Notes under the pieces: generated by a model
What the model was told of the DNA's origin: nothing
What the model saw: the letters and a program-made list of their open reading frames with translations, nothing else
Database searches by the model: none
Part shown: positions 20,476 to 32,041 of the stretch, one piece after another
Numbering within the stretch: position 1 is the stretch's first letter
Layout: each line of letters begins with the position of its first letter
Assembly: GCA_007115705.1 (NCBI GenBank)
Contig: QXEO01000152.1
Location: forward strand, 2,585,870-2,649,869
Length of the DNA stretch: 64,000 nt
Origin: Dactylis glomerata
Taxonomy: Eukaryota; Streptophyta; Magnoliopsida; Poales; Poaceae
Direction of reading: 5' to 3'
Position numbers and translations under genes: made by a program

Positions 20476-21274
20476 CATAATATCGTTTTGCCAAAACTAC
20501 AAGAAAGTTGTGGAGGACCTGGTCCAGGTCGTCAGCTCGCAGGAGAAGGAGCTGGCGAAAAAAAGCGCTCTTGTGGCGGACTTGCAGCAACAACTTGAGA
20601 ATAGTGGTAATTTTGTTTTGTCTTTGACAAGTTGAAGTACCTTTGTGCTAACCGATCAATACTCTGCTATTATTTTCTGACATGCAGATGCTGGCAAGCT
20701 AAAGTCCACACTCGAGGGGGTGGAAAAGGGCCACGCTATCGTGATGGAGGGGTTGCATCAGCAGCTCCAAAAATCTTTGGCCTCGAATACCCTCCTTGAA
20801 GAGAAGCTGAAGGACCAGGAATGCCAGAACCTACAGAAGCACAAGGAGATAGAGGATTTGCGTAAAGCCGCCGCCGAATTTGAAAAGCAGCAAGATGGCT
20901 TCAACGACATCCTCGATCACTTCCAGAAGACTTTGCTAGGTATCGATGGCTCTCCATACCATGTAGTTTGTAATAATATGCTATGTAGAGTATGACGCCC
21001 TGTTTGTTTACGCTATGTAGTGACCCTGGAGCAAGGCGAGGTGGATTCTGCCATAGTCTTACGCATGGCAACCGACGTGGCAAAGAAGGAGCTAGATGGC
21101 CTTCTTAATGCTGGTCGTCAGGCATGCGGGAGTCTGCAGATAGTGGGTTCATCTGGCCTTACTGCCATAGGGCTCACCAAGAAGCTGGTGCTCGTGCCTG
21201 GGCTGGTGGCGGACTGGAAGTAGTCTTCCGCTCGGGGTGGTGCCAGAACTGCTTTAACTTTGGCAAAGGCCCAC

Positions 21275-21504
21275 TACCCTGAGTTGGACCTGGACTTGAT
21301 CACCTCCGACATCCCAGAGAGTGGCGAGGACAGAGCACCGGTGGACGAGGCCGCCATCTGGCAGTGTGCTAGGATATGATCAGCTCTGTACCCCGAGTTG
21401 GACCTGGACTTGATCACCTCCGGCATCCTAGAGAGTGGCGAGGACGGAGCACCGGTGGACGAGGCCACCATCCGACAGAGTGTGCTAGGATATGATCAGC
21501 TCTG
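21275..21504 (+). repeat. 114/116-bp tandem duplication in the last aORF exon
   Basis: Copy 1 at 21275-21388, copy 2 at 21389-21504 (both start TACCC(T/C)GAGTTGGACCTGG and end GATCAGCTCTG). Copy 1 is 2 bases shorter, which shifts its frame into a stop. Confidence 0.8.
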
Positions 21505-21535
21505 TGCCCTGGGCACTCAGCTGAATGTATAATAT

Positions 21536-22298
21536 GAAGCATACGATCTGTCGGGGTCTCCGAGCCAAGCTTTAGCATCGGTCTCTACAGCCACTGCTGG
21601 AGCTAATGGCGGCGATGATGTGTCCTCTGCTATTCCGCCATCCGCTTGAGTTATACCCTGCAATGTGGCAGGAAGAAAACAATGCATCAATTTGGCCCCT
21701 GAGTGGGTCTATAAGTTTAAACATTTAACTGCGTGTATGCTTGCATTGTGCCTGATCTGCCTGTGGCGGATCAGAGAATGCTTTTGAACTTATGGCATAG
21801 TTTTTATCAAGTCTTGAAGTGGTTTATTTGCGAAAAAACTACCAGGCCTATTTTTATGCAACTTGAAGCAGTTTGACATGCTCAAAAAACAACACTTTGA
21901 AAATTTTGCACGCGTAGGATTATGCAATCCGCCATCTGGCTCTTTGTGCTTGATTTTTCGTGAGATGGCGGAATCTTTGCACGAACAATCCGCCAGGGCG
22001 ACGATACTTAATAGCAATCGTCCAAAACCCTTAGCAGATAGCGGCTTAGATCGTCAAAAAGTCACTACTCAGGAATCCACACAAAGAGCATCACATGGAG
22101 ATTAAAACATAAATATGCTATGCGGACCGCTAATGGTGGATTTAAAAGGACGCAAGTGCAGAGCACAATTGCGCAAAGGTTCCATACGATCTAAATGAAT
22201 GATAAAGGAGGTAAAAGACTCAGAAAAAATCAAGAGTGAACCAGATGCTTTATTTCACTGATCATATAGAGGTGCCTATTACATAGCCTAGATAAGTG
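21536..22298. other. Element E spacer between convergent aORF and pol 3' ends
   Basis: No coding signal recognised. The aORF (plus) and pol (minus) converge here, so poly(A) sites of both probably lie in it. GCGGAT and CCGCCA motifs recur as in the rest of E. Confidence 0.5.
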
Positions 22299-23750
22299 CT
22301 AAGTGTAGAAAGGACGTAGCTGTGCGATGTTCCATCGACGATCTGTTTCATCATAGATATCATCAGGGTCGCTTCGTTTGTGCTTCTTACTGGGTCGCTT
22401 ATCTAGCTCGCGAACATCAACGAGGTAGTAGGAACCATTCCGTAGAGCTTTGCTGATGACAAAGGGTCCTTCCCAAGGCGGGGATAGCTTGTGTGACTTC
22501 TGCTGTTTGAGGCATAGCACCAGGTCCCCTTCTTTGAACGAGCGTTTGTGAACTCGGCGGCTGTGATAGCGGCGGAGGTTCTGCTGGTAGATGGCGGATC
22601 TCTGGGCTGCTAGGTCTCGTTCTTCTTCCAACAGGTCCAGAGATAGTTGTCTGGATGCTTCCGCATCTTCTTCCTCATAGGCCTCGACTCTTGGAGAATC
22701 GTACTTTACATCACTTGGCAGGATTGCCTCTGCTCCGTAGACTAAGAAGAAAGGGGTGAGGCCCATTGATCTGTTTGGCGTGGTCTGTAGACTCCATAGC
22801 ACAGATGGCAACTCTTCTGCCTAGGCTCCTGCTGCTCTATGTAGCGGTGCTTCTAGGCGTGGCTTGATCCCTGACATGATTAGTCCATTGGTCCTATCAA
22901 CTTGGCCATTGGACTGCGGATGTGCCACAGATGCAAGGTCAAGGCGGATTCCGTTGTGATGGCAGTACTCTTCAACTTCTCCCTGAGACAAGTTAGTGCC
23001 GTTGTCAGTGATGATGCTATCTGGGATACCGAATCTAACCACAATGTCCTTGACAAATTTTAGGGTGGTTTTGCCATCAAGCTTTCTAATGGTTTTAGCT
23101 TCCACCCACTTCGTGAATTTGTCTACCGCTACCAAGAGGTGCATAAATCCCGAAGGTGCTGTTTTTAGCGGACCCACCACGTCCAGCCCCCAGACCACGA
23201 AAGGCCAAGTTATAGGTATTGTATGCAGTGGTGTGGTGGGCATGTGGGTTTGCTTGGAGTACATCTGGCAACCATGGCAGAGCTCCACGATTCTGTCTGC
23301 ATCTGCCTTGGCTGTTGGCCAGTAGAACCCATGGCGGAATGCCTTGGCTACTAAGGATCTGGCGGCGGCGTGATACCCACATTCTCCTTTGTGGATCTCC
23401 CTTAGTATTTCGATTCCATCCACTTGGGGTATGCACTTCATGAAGACTCTCGAGGTGCTCCGTTTGTAGAGTTGGCCATCTATGATGGTGTATGCTTTTG
23501 CTCTACGCTCGATTTGTCTCTTGTGGACTTCGTCTTCGGGTAGTTTCTTGTTCGTCTGATACTCCAGGTAGAGCACTGCCCATGGCGGGTTGCTTGGCAA
23601 AACTGCCATAACTGGGGAGCTCGCTAGTTCCGGATTTTCTGGATCCACAATCTTGACTGATGGTACGTGCAGGTGCTCGAGGAATACGCCTGGCGGGACT
23701 GCCTTGCGGCTAGACCCTAGCTTGGACACGGTGTCGGCTGCCATGTTATC
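22299..23750 (-). pseudogene. Element E integrase
   Basis: Inserts the cDNA into the genome. The zinc-binding N-domain reads LREIHKGECGYHAAARSL...ELCHGCQMY (H, H, C-x2-C; around 23420-23260). The catalytic core has Asp in VWGLDVVGPL (about 23190) and Asp in SIITDNGTNL (about 23005), but the third acid is changed: NGQVDRTNG has Asp where Glu is expected (NGQ(V/A)ER; about 22900). A TAG at about 22822 (AAGA*AEELP) splits the frame. The C-domain follows (PFFLVYGAEAILPSD, then FKEGDLVLCLKQQK, LSPPWEGPFVISKAL), ending WNIAQLRPFYT at 22299. Gene order and length fit the Tat lineage. Confidence 0.85.
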
Positions 23751-24370
23751 TTCTCGTCGTACGTGTTTTATGTCGTAACCGAGGAAACTTTTGGCCATCT
23801 CATACACTTCATCTCTGTAGGCCGCCATGACTTCATTCCGAGTCTTGTATGTGACAGCCACCTGCTGAGCGACAAGGTCAGAGTCTCCGCAACACATTAT
23901 GTGTTGTACGCCGATCTCCTTTGCGACGCGCAGCCCATGTAGTAGCGCTTCATACTCTGCGATGTTGTTGGTGGTGGGGAAGTGTATCTGGAGAACGTAG
24001 CTGAGCTCATCTCCCAGGGAGATTTGAGTGTCACTCCAGCCCCCGAGCCGTGTAGCAGCTTTGAGCCATCAAAGTGCATCACCCAATGCTCTGGTTCTGG
24101 GACGGGCATAGTTTCCTGTGCTTCCTTCCAATCTTCCATTAATTCCGCCAACGCCTGAGACTTGATGGCGGTGCGAGGCTTGTAGTCGATGTCGAAGGAG
24201 GCCAGTTCAATGCCCCACTTTGCAACTCGTCATGTTGCGTCGCTGTTGTTGATGATGTCCTTCACTGGAGCCTTGCTCACCACTGTGATTTTATGGTCAT
24301 AGAAGTAATGCCGTAACTTACGAGAAGCTAGGAAAACTCTGTATGCCAACTTTTGGTAGTGAGGGTAGCG
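23751..24370 (-). pseudogene. Element E RNase H pair (RT-linked and archaeal-type)
   Basis: The RT-linked RNase H end reads YFYDHKITVVSKAPVKDIINN and a stop (DAT*RVAKW) near 24230. The second RNase H follows: EHWVMHFDGSKLLHGSGAG (about 24095-24040), then a frameshift, then NNIAEYEALLHGLRVAKEIG (about 23970-23915) and CCGDSDLVAQQV (about 23895-23860), ending in the tether KHVRREDNMAADTVSKLG (about 23770-23720). Two RNase H domains in tandem are characteristic of Tat elements. Confidence 0.8.
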
Positions 24371-25521
24371 CTACTTGGATTTCGTCAAGACCTCGTTGAC
24401 ATAGTAGACTGGTCTCTGTACGCCATACTCCTGCACTTCTTCCTTGCGTTCTACCACGATGACAATGCTGACGACCCTATTGGTTGCCACCATGTATAGT
24501 AACATGGGTTCCTGGTCTTCGGGAGCTGCCAGGACTGGTGCAGTGGATAGCACTCTCTTCAGATCCTTGAGCGCAGCATCTGCCTCGTTGGTCCAGACGA
24601 ATTTGTCTGATTTCTTCATCAGCTTGTAGAGTGGCAAAGCCTTCTCACCAAGACGACTGATGAATCTGCTCACTGCTGCCACGTAGCTTGTGAGTCGCTG
24701 TACGTCCTTCAAGTCATTGGGCCGGGAGATTTCAAGGATGGCCTTGATTTTCTCCGGGTTGACTTTAATACCGCGGTGGGAGACGATGAATCCTAGGAGC
24801 TGTCTAGCTGGTACCCCGAAGATGCACTTCATGGGGTTGAGCATCATGTTGTATTTCCTTAGATTGTTGAAGGTCTCCTGCAAATCTGCTATGAGGTAGT
24901 CCTGCTTCTTGGACATAACGGCAATGTCGTCCACGTATGCGTGGATGTTGCGTCCGATTTGGTCCGCCAGGCACTTTTGTATGGTGCGTTGGTACGTTGC
25001 TCCTGCGTTCTTCAGACCGAATGGCATTGTCACATACAATATGTGCCATAGGGTGTTACAAATGAGGTAGCGAGCTGATCGGACTCTTTCATCTTGATCT
25101 GGTGGTAACCCGAGTAGGCATCTAAGAAACACAGCTGCTCCGATCCCGCCGTCAAATCAATGACTTGGTCAATACGCGGCAAGGGAAAAGGGTCTTTAGG
25201 ACACGCTTTGTTCAGGCCGGTGTAGTATACACACATGCGCAGAACCTTTGTGTTTTGCTTAGGAACTAGCACAGGATTTGCCACCCACTTTGTATGAATT
25301 ACTTCTTTGATGAAGCCTGCTTTCAATAGCTTGGAAATTTCCTTTGCTGTGGCGCGGCGCTTTTCATCTCCGAAGCGTCTCATTGCTTGTCTTACTGGCT
25401 TGGAGCCAGGGATTACGTGCAGGGCATGCTTGGCGAGTTCCCTGGGTACACCCGTCATGTTAGATGGCTGCCATGCGAAGATGTCCCGGTTCTCACGGCG
25501 GAACTCGACGAGCGTTCTTTC
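24371..25521 (-). pseudogene. Element E reverse transcriptase
   Basis: Follows the protease after a TAG stop (25522-25524): ERTLVEFRRENRDIFAWQPS, then KWVANPVLVPKQN, YYTGLNKACPKDPFPLPRID, CFLDAYSGYHQIKM. A frameshift near 25030-25050 (GTYCM to LYVTMPFGLKNAGATYQ) splits it. The catalytic motif AYVDDIAVMS is intact (YVDD at 24926-24937). The thumb reads LLGFIVSHRGIKVNPEK and SRLGEKALPLYKLMKK. It ends in the connection domain (PVYYVNEVLTKSK) with a stop at 24371. Confidence 0.85.
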
Positions 25522-26223
25522 CTATTTGGGGTACAAGTTTGTCCCTATCGAGGTGGTCTTGGCGGCATCGCCAGCGACAAGTTCCACCTGCTTTGTATCA
25601 ACTGTAGGCTTGAAGGTGGGCGGGGAGGCGGATACTTCCTGCTTGGATGCCGGCATCTCCGCGAGATCCGTGGCGGCATGGATTTCCTTGAACTCCTCAC
25701 CGAAGAACACTAGTTCCGCGAAGGTAGCTTCTCCGTCCTTGCACTCCTTGGCCTTCCTGAAGCTGCCATAAACTGTGATGATGCCTTCAGGACCTGGCAT
25801 TTTCAGCTAGTTGTAGATGTAGCACAGCCTAGCATGAAAGCTGTGGAAGGCGGGGCAGCCGAAGATCACATGGTAGGTACTCTTGAAAGGGACCACCTCA
25901 AAGGTTATGGGTTCTTCGCGGTAATTATTTTCATCGCCGAAGGCAACCTTGAGGGTAATGGACCCGAGGGACTTTGCTTGGTGGCCAGGAACCACTCCAT
26001 AGAAAGTGACAGCACTATGGCGGAGTTGGGTCTCGGTAAGGCCTAGCTTTGTCAAGGTTTCCACATACATGATGTTCAAACTACTTCCGCCATCCATCAG
26101 GAACTTAGAGAACTCGTAGCCTTGGATCAGGGGGTTAACCACCATGGCGTAGTATCCATCCGGGATGTGCTCTGGGTGATCGTCGTGGCTCCATTGCACT
26201 GGCATCTCGGACCATCGGACGTA
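25522..26223 (-). pseudogene. Element E aspartic protease
   Basis: Retropepsin-like. The active site is FLMDGGSSLNIMY (around 26100-26065). The second block YHVIFGCPAFHSFHAR (about 25865-25820) is followed by a stop (YIYN*LKMPGPEG, about 25808). The tail runs to SIGTNLYPK and the TAG at 25522-25524. Upstream, a single TAG (PKVR*YVRW, about 26224) separates it from gag in the same frame. Confidence 0.8.
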
Positions 26224-28909
26224 CTAGCGGACCTTAGGTACGGTGGCATTTAGGGAGCGCATGGTGGCTTGCTGTGCCTTAGCCGTAGGAGGTCCAAGGA
26301 AGGTGTGGAATGCTCCCTTCTTGGTGCTCTTATATGGGTTGCCCGAGCTAGTTCCAACCTTTGCCTTTTCGGCGGGTTTTGCCGCAGGGTCTTCATCCAT
26401 GTCACTCCTATCCTTGGACTCTTTTTCCTTGTCCGCTTTTCCTTTGCCACGAGGCCGTTGTCGCCGGGTGTGTTTGTAGATAGCTTCTTGATCCGCCTTG
26501 ATGTCGTTGACAAACTTGCAGTTCCGGTTGGTGTGATTGCACTTTCCTGAAGCGTCCCGATGGGCGAAGCACGGCATGTCGCGGTACTCGTCGTAGGACA
26601 CAGGCGCAGCTGGCGCCGTAGCGGAAGCTAGGGAGCTTCGCGGCTGGCCGCTGCTAGACCCTCGTCCCCAGCCGCGTTGGCTGCTCTGTCCTTTGTCGGA
26701 GAAGGTTGTGGCCACCATATCCGGGGTTTGCTGCTCTTCTGGCAGATTCTTCCGTTTGTTGCTGTTGTTCCGCTTTCCAGTGTTCTGGATGGCGGAAGCC
26801 TTCAAAGATTCGCGGGCGTCGTCGGCGGCGGCCGCGTAGTTGCTTGCAATGGTGATCATGGAATTTAGGGTTAGTTTCCCTTTATTCCGTTCTCATAACA
26901 GGCGATGGCAGAGTAGCTAGCCTCTCTCCAAACTGTCAATGAATGCGAGGATGGCGGATTCGTCGGTAACCCCTTCACAAGAGTTCTTCATATCTAGCCA
27001 ACGCACGAGGAAAGTTCGGGAGGTCTCGTCTTCTGCTCGCCGACACCGTTGGAGGTCACCTATATTGTGAGGTCTCTTGTAGGTACCCTCGAAGTTTTCA
27101 GTAAACGCAGTCTGCGCGTCAAACCAGGTTTGGATGGAATTTTCGGCCAAGTCGTTGATCCACTGCCGCGCTGTGCTGGAAAGCATCAGGGGCAAATAGC
27201 GGACAGCAACATTGGGTGATCCCCTGCGAACTGCACTATGTTGAAATAGTCTTGTAGCCAAGTTAAGGAACTATCGACTCCGTTGTACTGGCGGATGTTT
27301 TTCTCGATTTTTAAACCATGTGGGATGGGCTCATCACGAATCCGTTGTCCAAAGCTCTTCGGGCCGAGGAAGAAAGTTGTTTCAGACTTGGCAATTTCGT
27401 TTAGGTGGGTACACGCGTCGTATGGCTTCTTGTCATGCGGATCTTTTCGAGAGGCACGTGACCTGGCTGGGCCGCCACCGCCACCGCCACCGCCATGGGG
27501 GCTGCTTGGTGGGGATGGTGAAGGATCATGCCTTTTACTCTCGGCGTCGTGCGATGGATCTCTACAACTGCGATGGCTTCCCTCTGCTCTTCGTGGAGCT
27601 GGATCGTCGTCATGGCGGCGGGAGCCCTGCCTTTTGTCATCGCGGCAGCATGAAGAGCAATGCTTATCCTTGTCACCATTGCGATGCACGCCGTCATCAT
27701 GGCGAGATGGTTCCCTATGCTTGGATCCGCCATCCCAGCTGGTTTCACTCGTGGCGGGTCGTCTCTCCGGCCAGCGTCACGACTCCTTCCTCGCTTGCCA
27801 TCATTATCGCGTATAACAATTCCTTCCAGTGGGATTTCGAACGTCTTATACTTTGGTGGCGGCATGTGGGACTTATGGCGAGGTTGGGCCTTATCTTGGT
27901 ATCCATAAGCAGGGTAGTTCTTGTGAGGTGGCGATGGTTTTCTTTGATAGCCCTTGCCATGTGGCTTGTCATCGGAGGATATTGGGATGGCATCTGCCCT
28001 ATTCCGAGCTTCTCTTCTTTGGATTTCTGAGGATCCGATGTGAGATTTGTTATCAGGGCATGTACCATAATTGCCATTACCCCTAACTTTGGAGGCAGTA
28101 CTGGACCTGCACAGCGCGGGATCATATTTAAGCTGTCGTGATGACGTAGCTTTCTCCTGCTGCACTAGTGCTTTGGTCATTAGTTTCACCACCGTCTCTA
28201 GGGCTACTGGACTTTTATTATGCTCCAATAGCTCCTTTGCAGCCACGATGTTTTCAACGGGAGTCGCCCTTACTTCATCGCGGTTCTTATCCACATATGG
28301 CAGATTCTTGATATACATCCTGGCCAGAGTTTCTGCGGTTGGCACGGTGAACTGAAGGTTTCGTGCTAGCTGCGGGTCGCCTCCCTCGTTCATTTGATTA
28401 TGGATGAGAGTAACATACTTCTCCTCCATGTTCCTCGCACGCTTCAGCGTGTCTTGAGCTTTAGCAATGTCGCCGTCCAGCTTTTCGCCCATCTTCTCGA
28501 CTCACTTTGCTTCTTTAATGATTGCTCGCCTTTTCATCTCGAGATCGTTCATGCCTCTGACATAGTCAGGGGTGATTGGATCTGCTAGAGTTCTGTAGAC
28601 GACCTTGTCCAGCGGGGTCGTGAAGTCTTCTGGGTGATGGCCTACAGGGATGGCAGGTTGCAGAGGCCTGGGGCCGCCCTAGATCTCTGGAAGTTGTTCT
28701 GTGGCGGGATCGGCGGCTGATGGCGGGTTACCCTGCTCTTTCCTAGCGTCTCCGTCATGGGCTGCCTGAGATGGCGGATCACTGGTTGTCTGCCCAGCGT
28801 CATCTCTTTTGTTGGTCATGAACACCTGCTTGGCGGCTGTATTCTGCTCTTCAAGTGCTTGCTGAGCTAATTCCGCCTCGATCTTTCTCATGGTGGCGTC
28901 ATAGTGATC
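26224..28909 (-). pseudogene. Element E gag (N-terminus missing)
   Basis: The N-terminal part is a charged helical region (MRKIEAELAQQALEEQNTA, then FTTPLDKVVYRTLADPI and NMEEKYVTLIHNQMNEG) with stops near 28680 and 28499. A Lys/Arg/His/Pro-rich linker follows, including a glycine run (HGGGGGGGG, about 27500-27475). The capsid core reads YNGVDSSLTWLQDYFN (about 27285-27240), a frameshift, then RYLPLMLSSTARQWINDL and WFDAQTAFTENFEGTYKRP (about 27200-27080), with a stop at 26917. The zinc knuckle is MPCFAHRDASGKCNHTNRNCKF (about 26575-26505), followed by a basic/acidic tail (KGKADKEKESKDRSDMDED). Codon style (GCGGAT) is unlike family 1. Confidence 0.75.
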
Positions 28910-29535
28910 AGACAGGGAGGAGACCAACTTTCGCCGTGCCTGCATAAAGCGGCACCGTGGTTGTTGGCCACCCCCCTAAAAATAGGGTGGACGGTGCAGG
29001 GCGCCAGAGGAGGACGTCAGCTTCCTCCACCCACTCCTGTGGACCGGCGCCACTACTCTACGAAGACTACGTCCATAGAAGACCCAAGTCTACAGCTGTC
29101 CGCCCTCCTTGGCTGTGTGTGGCAACCCCTTCCCCAAGATGACAAGGGGAAGGAGGACCTTGGCGCTATAAAAGGAGGGGAGGCCACCCCTTAGGGGGGA
29201 TCCGATCTTCATCTCCGGGCTCCTAGCTAGGCTAAGTGGGTTCTTCTACCTCCAGCCAGTTAGAGCTTTGTAACCAAGACCTTGTACTCCTCGCGAGGTG
29301 TCACGTCGTAATACAAGAAGACAGGAAGTAGGGTCTTTACCACACCACGAGGGCCCTGAACCTGGGTAAAGCTCGGCGTCTCCCTCTCTGCAGTGTGTTG
29401 TGCGTTCGACGTCTCGAGGCTTCCGTCACCGTGTTTCGTTGCGATCCAAGATCTCCCACGTTCAGCCCCCTGCGTTCGAATCTTTGGGTCCGTCATGTGG
29501 TACCCCGTGTTCTTGCGACACAAAATCCATGGACA
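28910..29535 (+). repeat. 5' LTR of element F, 5'-truncated
   Basis: 626 bases, starting inside the LTR (ACAGGGAGGAGACC, equivalent to about 46774 in the 3' LTR) and ending ...AATCCATGGACA. U3 start and hairpin are lost; TATA box at 29166-29175. Confidence 0.85.
29166..29175 (+). promoter_or_regulatory. TATA box in the 5' LTR of F
   Basis: CTATAAAAGG followed by AGGGGAGGCCACCCC; conserved in family 1. Confidence 0.75.
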
Positions 29536-29537
29536 TT

Positions 29538-29555
29538 TGGCGCGCCAGGTAGGGG
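29538..29555 (+). other. Primer-binding site of element F
   Basis: TGGCGCGCCAGGTAGGGG two bases after the LTR. Confidence 0.75.
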
Positions 29556-29589
29556 GCTGTGGTGTGTTTTCTTCTAGATCTGCTTCGAC

Positions 29590-31093
29590 ATGGCCGACGC
29601 CAACGCAAGGCTTGAGCGTCTTCGCCGCCGCAACGCCATTCGGGGGCAAACCGAGCCCATCTTCCTACATCCCGTCCGGGCGTACAGAGCCATCGCTCTC
29701 CTTCACCGCCACTTCTCGCGATCGCTCTGGGAGTCAGCTGTCCCCTGCGCAGGCTCTCGCCATGGTGCAGGAGCTGCTGTGCTATCAGCCCACTGATGAT
29801 GGGCGTGAGGGGTGGCGCGCTCGAATCGCCGAGCTCGTCACCATCGCCAATGAAGACCCGGCCCAGGGAGGAGCCTAGGGCGCGGGAGAACCAGATCCGG
29901 CGGCGGGGCGCCGCGCCCCGGGCACCGGAGATGGGAAGGCTGCCAAGGCCAAGAAGGTGGCTTCCCGCGTAGCATCTTCGCCGCGCGGGGAGCCCAGCTG
30001 CCAAATTGTCCAACGCGCTCCGGAAGACGCACGCGTCTCCCTTGAGCGCCGCCGCGAAAATCATGACCGCGCCATCGACGACATTGCCGAGGCTAGCAAG
30101 AACGTCAAGACCCCCGGGGACCCTATCTACAACCCCGGGTGCCTTGCTCTCACTCGCCAACAATGCTATGTGGTCTGGCCTGACAAGTTCAAGCTGGACA
30201 TCGGCGCGCGTTACGACGGGACCACTAACCCCGTCGAATTCGTCCAGCTCTACGTCGTCACCGTCCAGGCCGCATGTGGAGATCAGTGTGCGATGGCCAA
30301 TTGGTTCCCCATGGCCCTCAAAGATGCTCCGCAAACTTGGCTCGTGAATCTTCCTCACGAATCCGTAACTTCATGGAAGGACTTGTGCCATCAGTTCGTT
30401 GCCAACTTCATGCCCACGTACGAGCGCCCCGCCACCAAGAACGACCTTAAGGCTGTGCGTCAGTACAAGGGTGAGACACTTCGTCAATACATCCAGCGCT
30501 TCAACCAGATGAGGAACAAGATTCCCCGGATCTCCAATGAGGAGGTCATCTCCGCGTTCTCCATGGGCGTTTCTTATATCAAGATGAGGGAGAAGCTGTC
30601 CGTGAACGATGAGCTGACTTCCGTCGTCAGGCTCTTCGAGATCGCCGACAGATGCGCTAAGGCTGAGGAGGGGAGGCTCTTCATGCACAACCTGCCGGAG
30701 GCGCTTCCCCCAAAGCCGAAGTCCAAAGACCCCAAGCGCAAGGAGGTTGTAGTCCTCGCGGCGGAGCCTGATCATAAGCAGCGCTACGGGGACCGCTCTG
30801 AGTGTGATAAAGGTCGATGTCATCGCTACTGCATCCTCCACAAAAGGGACACCCACAATACTGACGATTAGTTGATTGTTCGGAAGTTTCATGAAGAAAA
30901 TGGTGTCACCAAGCGCTGTGGGAGTTGCCGTAGCAACGGCAAGGGCGGATCCCGGGGCGATCGCCGCGACGACGACCAGGATGAGGGTCGTCGCCGCGAT
31001 GGTCTGCCTCGTGCAGATCCCGAGCCGCTACCGCTGCCTCCACCGGTGAATGATCATCGGGAAGAGAACCAGGGGGGCTATCAAGAGCCATGA
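29590..31093 (+). pseudogene. Element F gag
   Basis: Start ATG at 29590 (MADANARLERLRRRNAIRGQ). About 60 bases coding the acidic stretch are deleted after QTEPIF and shift the frame. A stop at about 29876 (GGA*GAGE) follows. From 29957 the frame is open: YNPGCLALTRQQCYVVWPDK, then RYDGTTNPVEFVQLY, WFPMALKDAPQTWLVNLP, QFVANFMPTYERPATKN. The zinc knuckle YCILHKRDTHNTDD is cut where D and J read CW (stop at 30868-30870), removing the last Cys. The basic tail runs to 31090. Here the G run near 31072 has six Gs, putting gag in frame with protease; D and J have five. Confidence 0.8.
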
Positions 31094-32041
31094 GGCTTCA
31101 CCGCTTAACTCCTGGGTGGAGCCCAAGCTCCTTTGTCTACTCGTCACTTCAAGCAGCTGTCGCGAGAGAACGCGGTGGCGCAGCCCAGCGCCAACAATCG
31201 CTTGATGAAGTGGTCTACTAGCAAGATCGGCTTCGACGAGGAGGATCATCCGACCTCCACTAAAGCCATGGGCACAATTCCTCTCTTGTGCATGCCTACC
31301 ATCAATAACATCGCCGTCAACCGAACCCTCATCGACGGAGGGGCAAGGCTCAACATCATCTCCGTCGAGGTCTTTGAGAAGATGCAGGTGCCGTACCATC
31401 GGCTCATTCCCACGCGGCCGTTCTTTGGGGTAACGGAGGGTTCTACAGCGCCAATCGGGCGGGTGTGCCTGCCCGTCACCTTCGGCACCCGGGACAACTA
31501 CAGGACAGAAAGCCTCGACTTCGACGCCGCCTACAACGCGCTGCCATACAATGCCATCCTGGGCTATCCAGCTCTGGCAAGATTTATGGTGGCAATGCAT
31601 CATGGCTTCAATGTCCTCAAGATTCTGGGCGCCAATGGCACAATCACCATGCGTTGCAACGAAAAGGACGCTCTCCGATCTGTGGAGGATGTCTACCGTG
31701 AGGCCGCCACCATGTTCCCCGCTGATGAGGATCTGCTGGAACACTCTGGTGACCTCACAAGGAAGAAGCAGCTTGTATCACAAGAGCGGGCTGCCGTGAA
31801 GAAGGCCTCTCTCGAGCCCCTCCCATCGGGCTCGTCAGGGAAGAAGTTCACTGCCTCTGCATCGCCTACTCCAAGCGAGGACCTGGTCCATCCGATGCTG
31901 GACATGAGCATTGGGGAAGCTGTGGTACCCTCAGGGAGGAGGCCCCAGTTTACCCAAGAGCGCTATGCTACATAGAAGGTCCCGCTCCAGGCTGGGGGCT
32001 GCGAAAGCTTCGTCACCATTGGGGCAGGGCTTTCTCCCAAA
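31094..32041 (+). pseudogene. Element F aspartic protease
   Basis: Open from about 31109 to a TAG at 31973-31975 (YAT*KVPLQ, where D and J read a Lys codon) and then to the shared TAG at 32042. Active site LIDGGARLNIIS (about 31330-31365); second block LPYNAILGYPALARFMVA (about 31541-31594). A long tail with SEDLVHPMLDMSIGEAVVPS precedes GAGLSPK. Confidence 0.8.

Larger units (their letters stand above)
19934..21535 (+). pseudogene. Element E antisense gene (aORF), C-terminal coiled-coil exons
   Basis: Exon pieces on the plus strand, opposite to pol: 19934-20112 (KADALFHLDRLQEEASNHV, ending AAGAG then GTATGT), about 20497-20613 (VVEDLVQVVSSQEKELAKK and DLQQQLENS, donor GTAATT), 20687-20938 (EGVEKGHAIVMEGLHQQL, ILDHFQKTLL; acceptor TGACATGCAG, donor GTATCG) and 21020 onward (GEVDSAIVLRMATDVAKKELDG, PELDLDLITS). 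The heptad-rich Leu/Glu/Lys/Gln makeup is a coiled coil, as in the C-terminal half of PF04195-type proteins. The last exon contains a 114/116-bp duplication and a stop near 21222. The first exon is cut by element D. Assignment rests on position, polarity and exon style. Confidence 0.6.
19934..28909 (-). mobile_element. Element E: family 2 Tat-type retrotransposon, main part
   Basis: On the plus strand: C-terminal exons of an antisense gene (plus), then integrase, RNase H pair, RT, protease and gag on the minus strand. The left end is cut by insertion of D in an aORF exon; the right end (28909) meets the truncated 5' LTR of F. The missing gag start, primer site and 5' LTR are most likely at 47398-48330 beyond F: same orientation and the same GCGGAT-rich sequence style. 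Confidence 0.75.

Noticed and set aside
27470..27510. Glycine run in E gag as a microsatellite gene feature
   Set aside because: A short CCACCG repeat inside a low-complexity linker; no sign that it has a role of its own.
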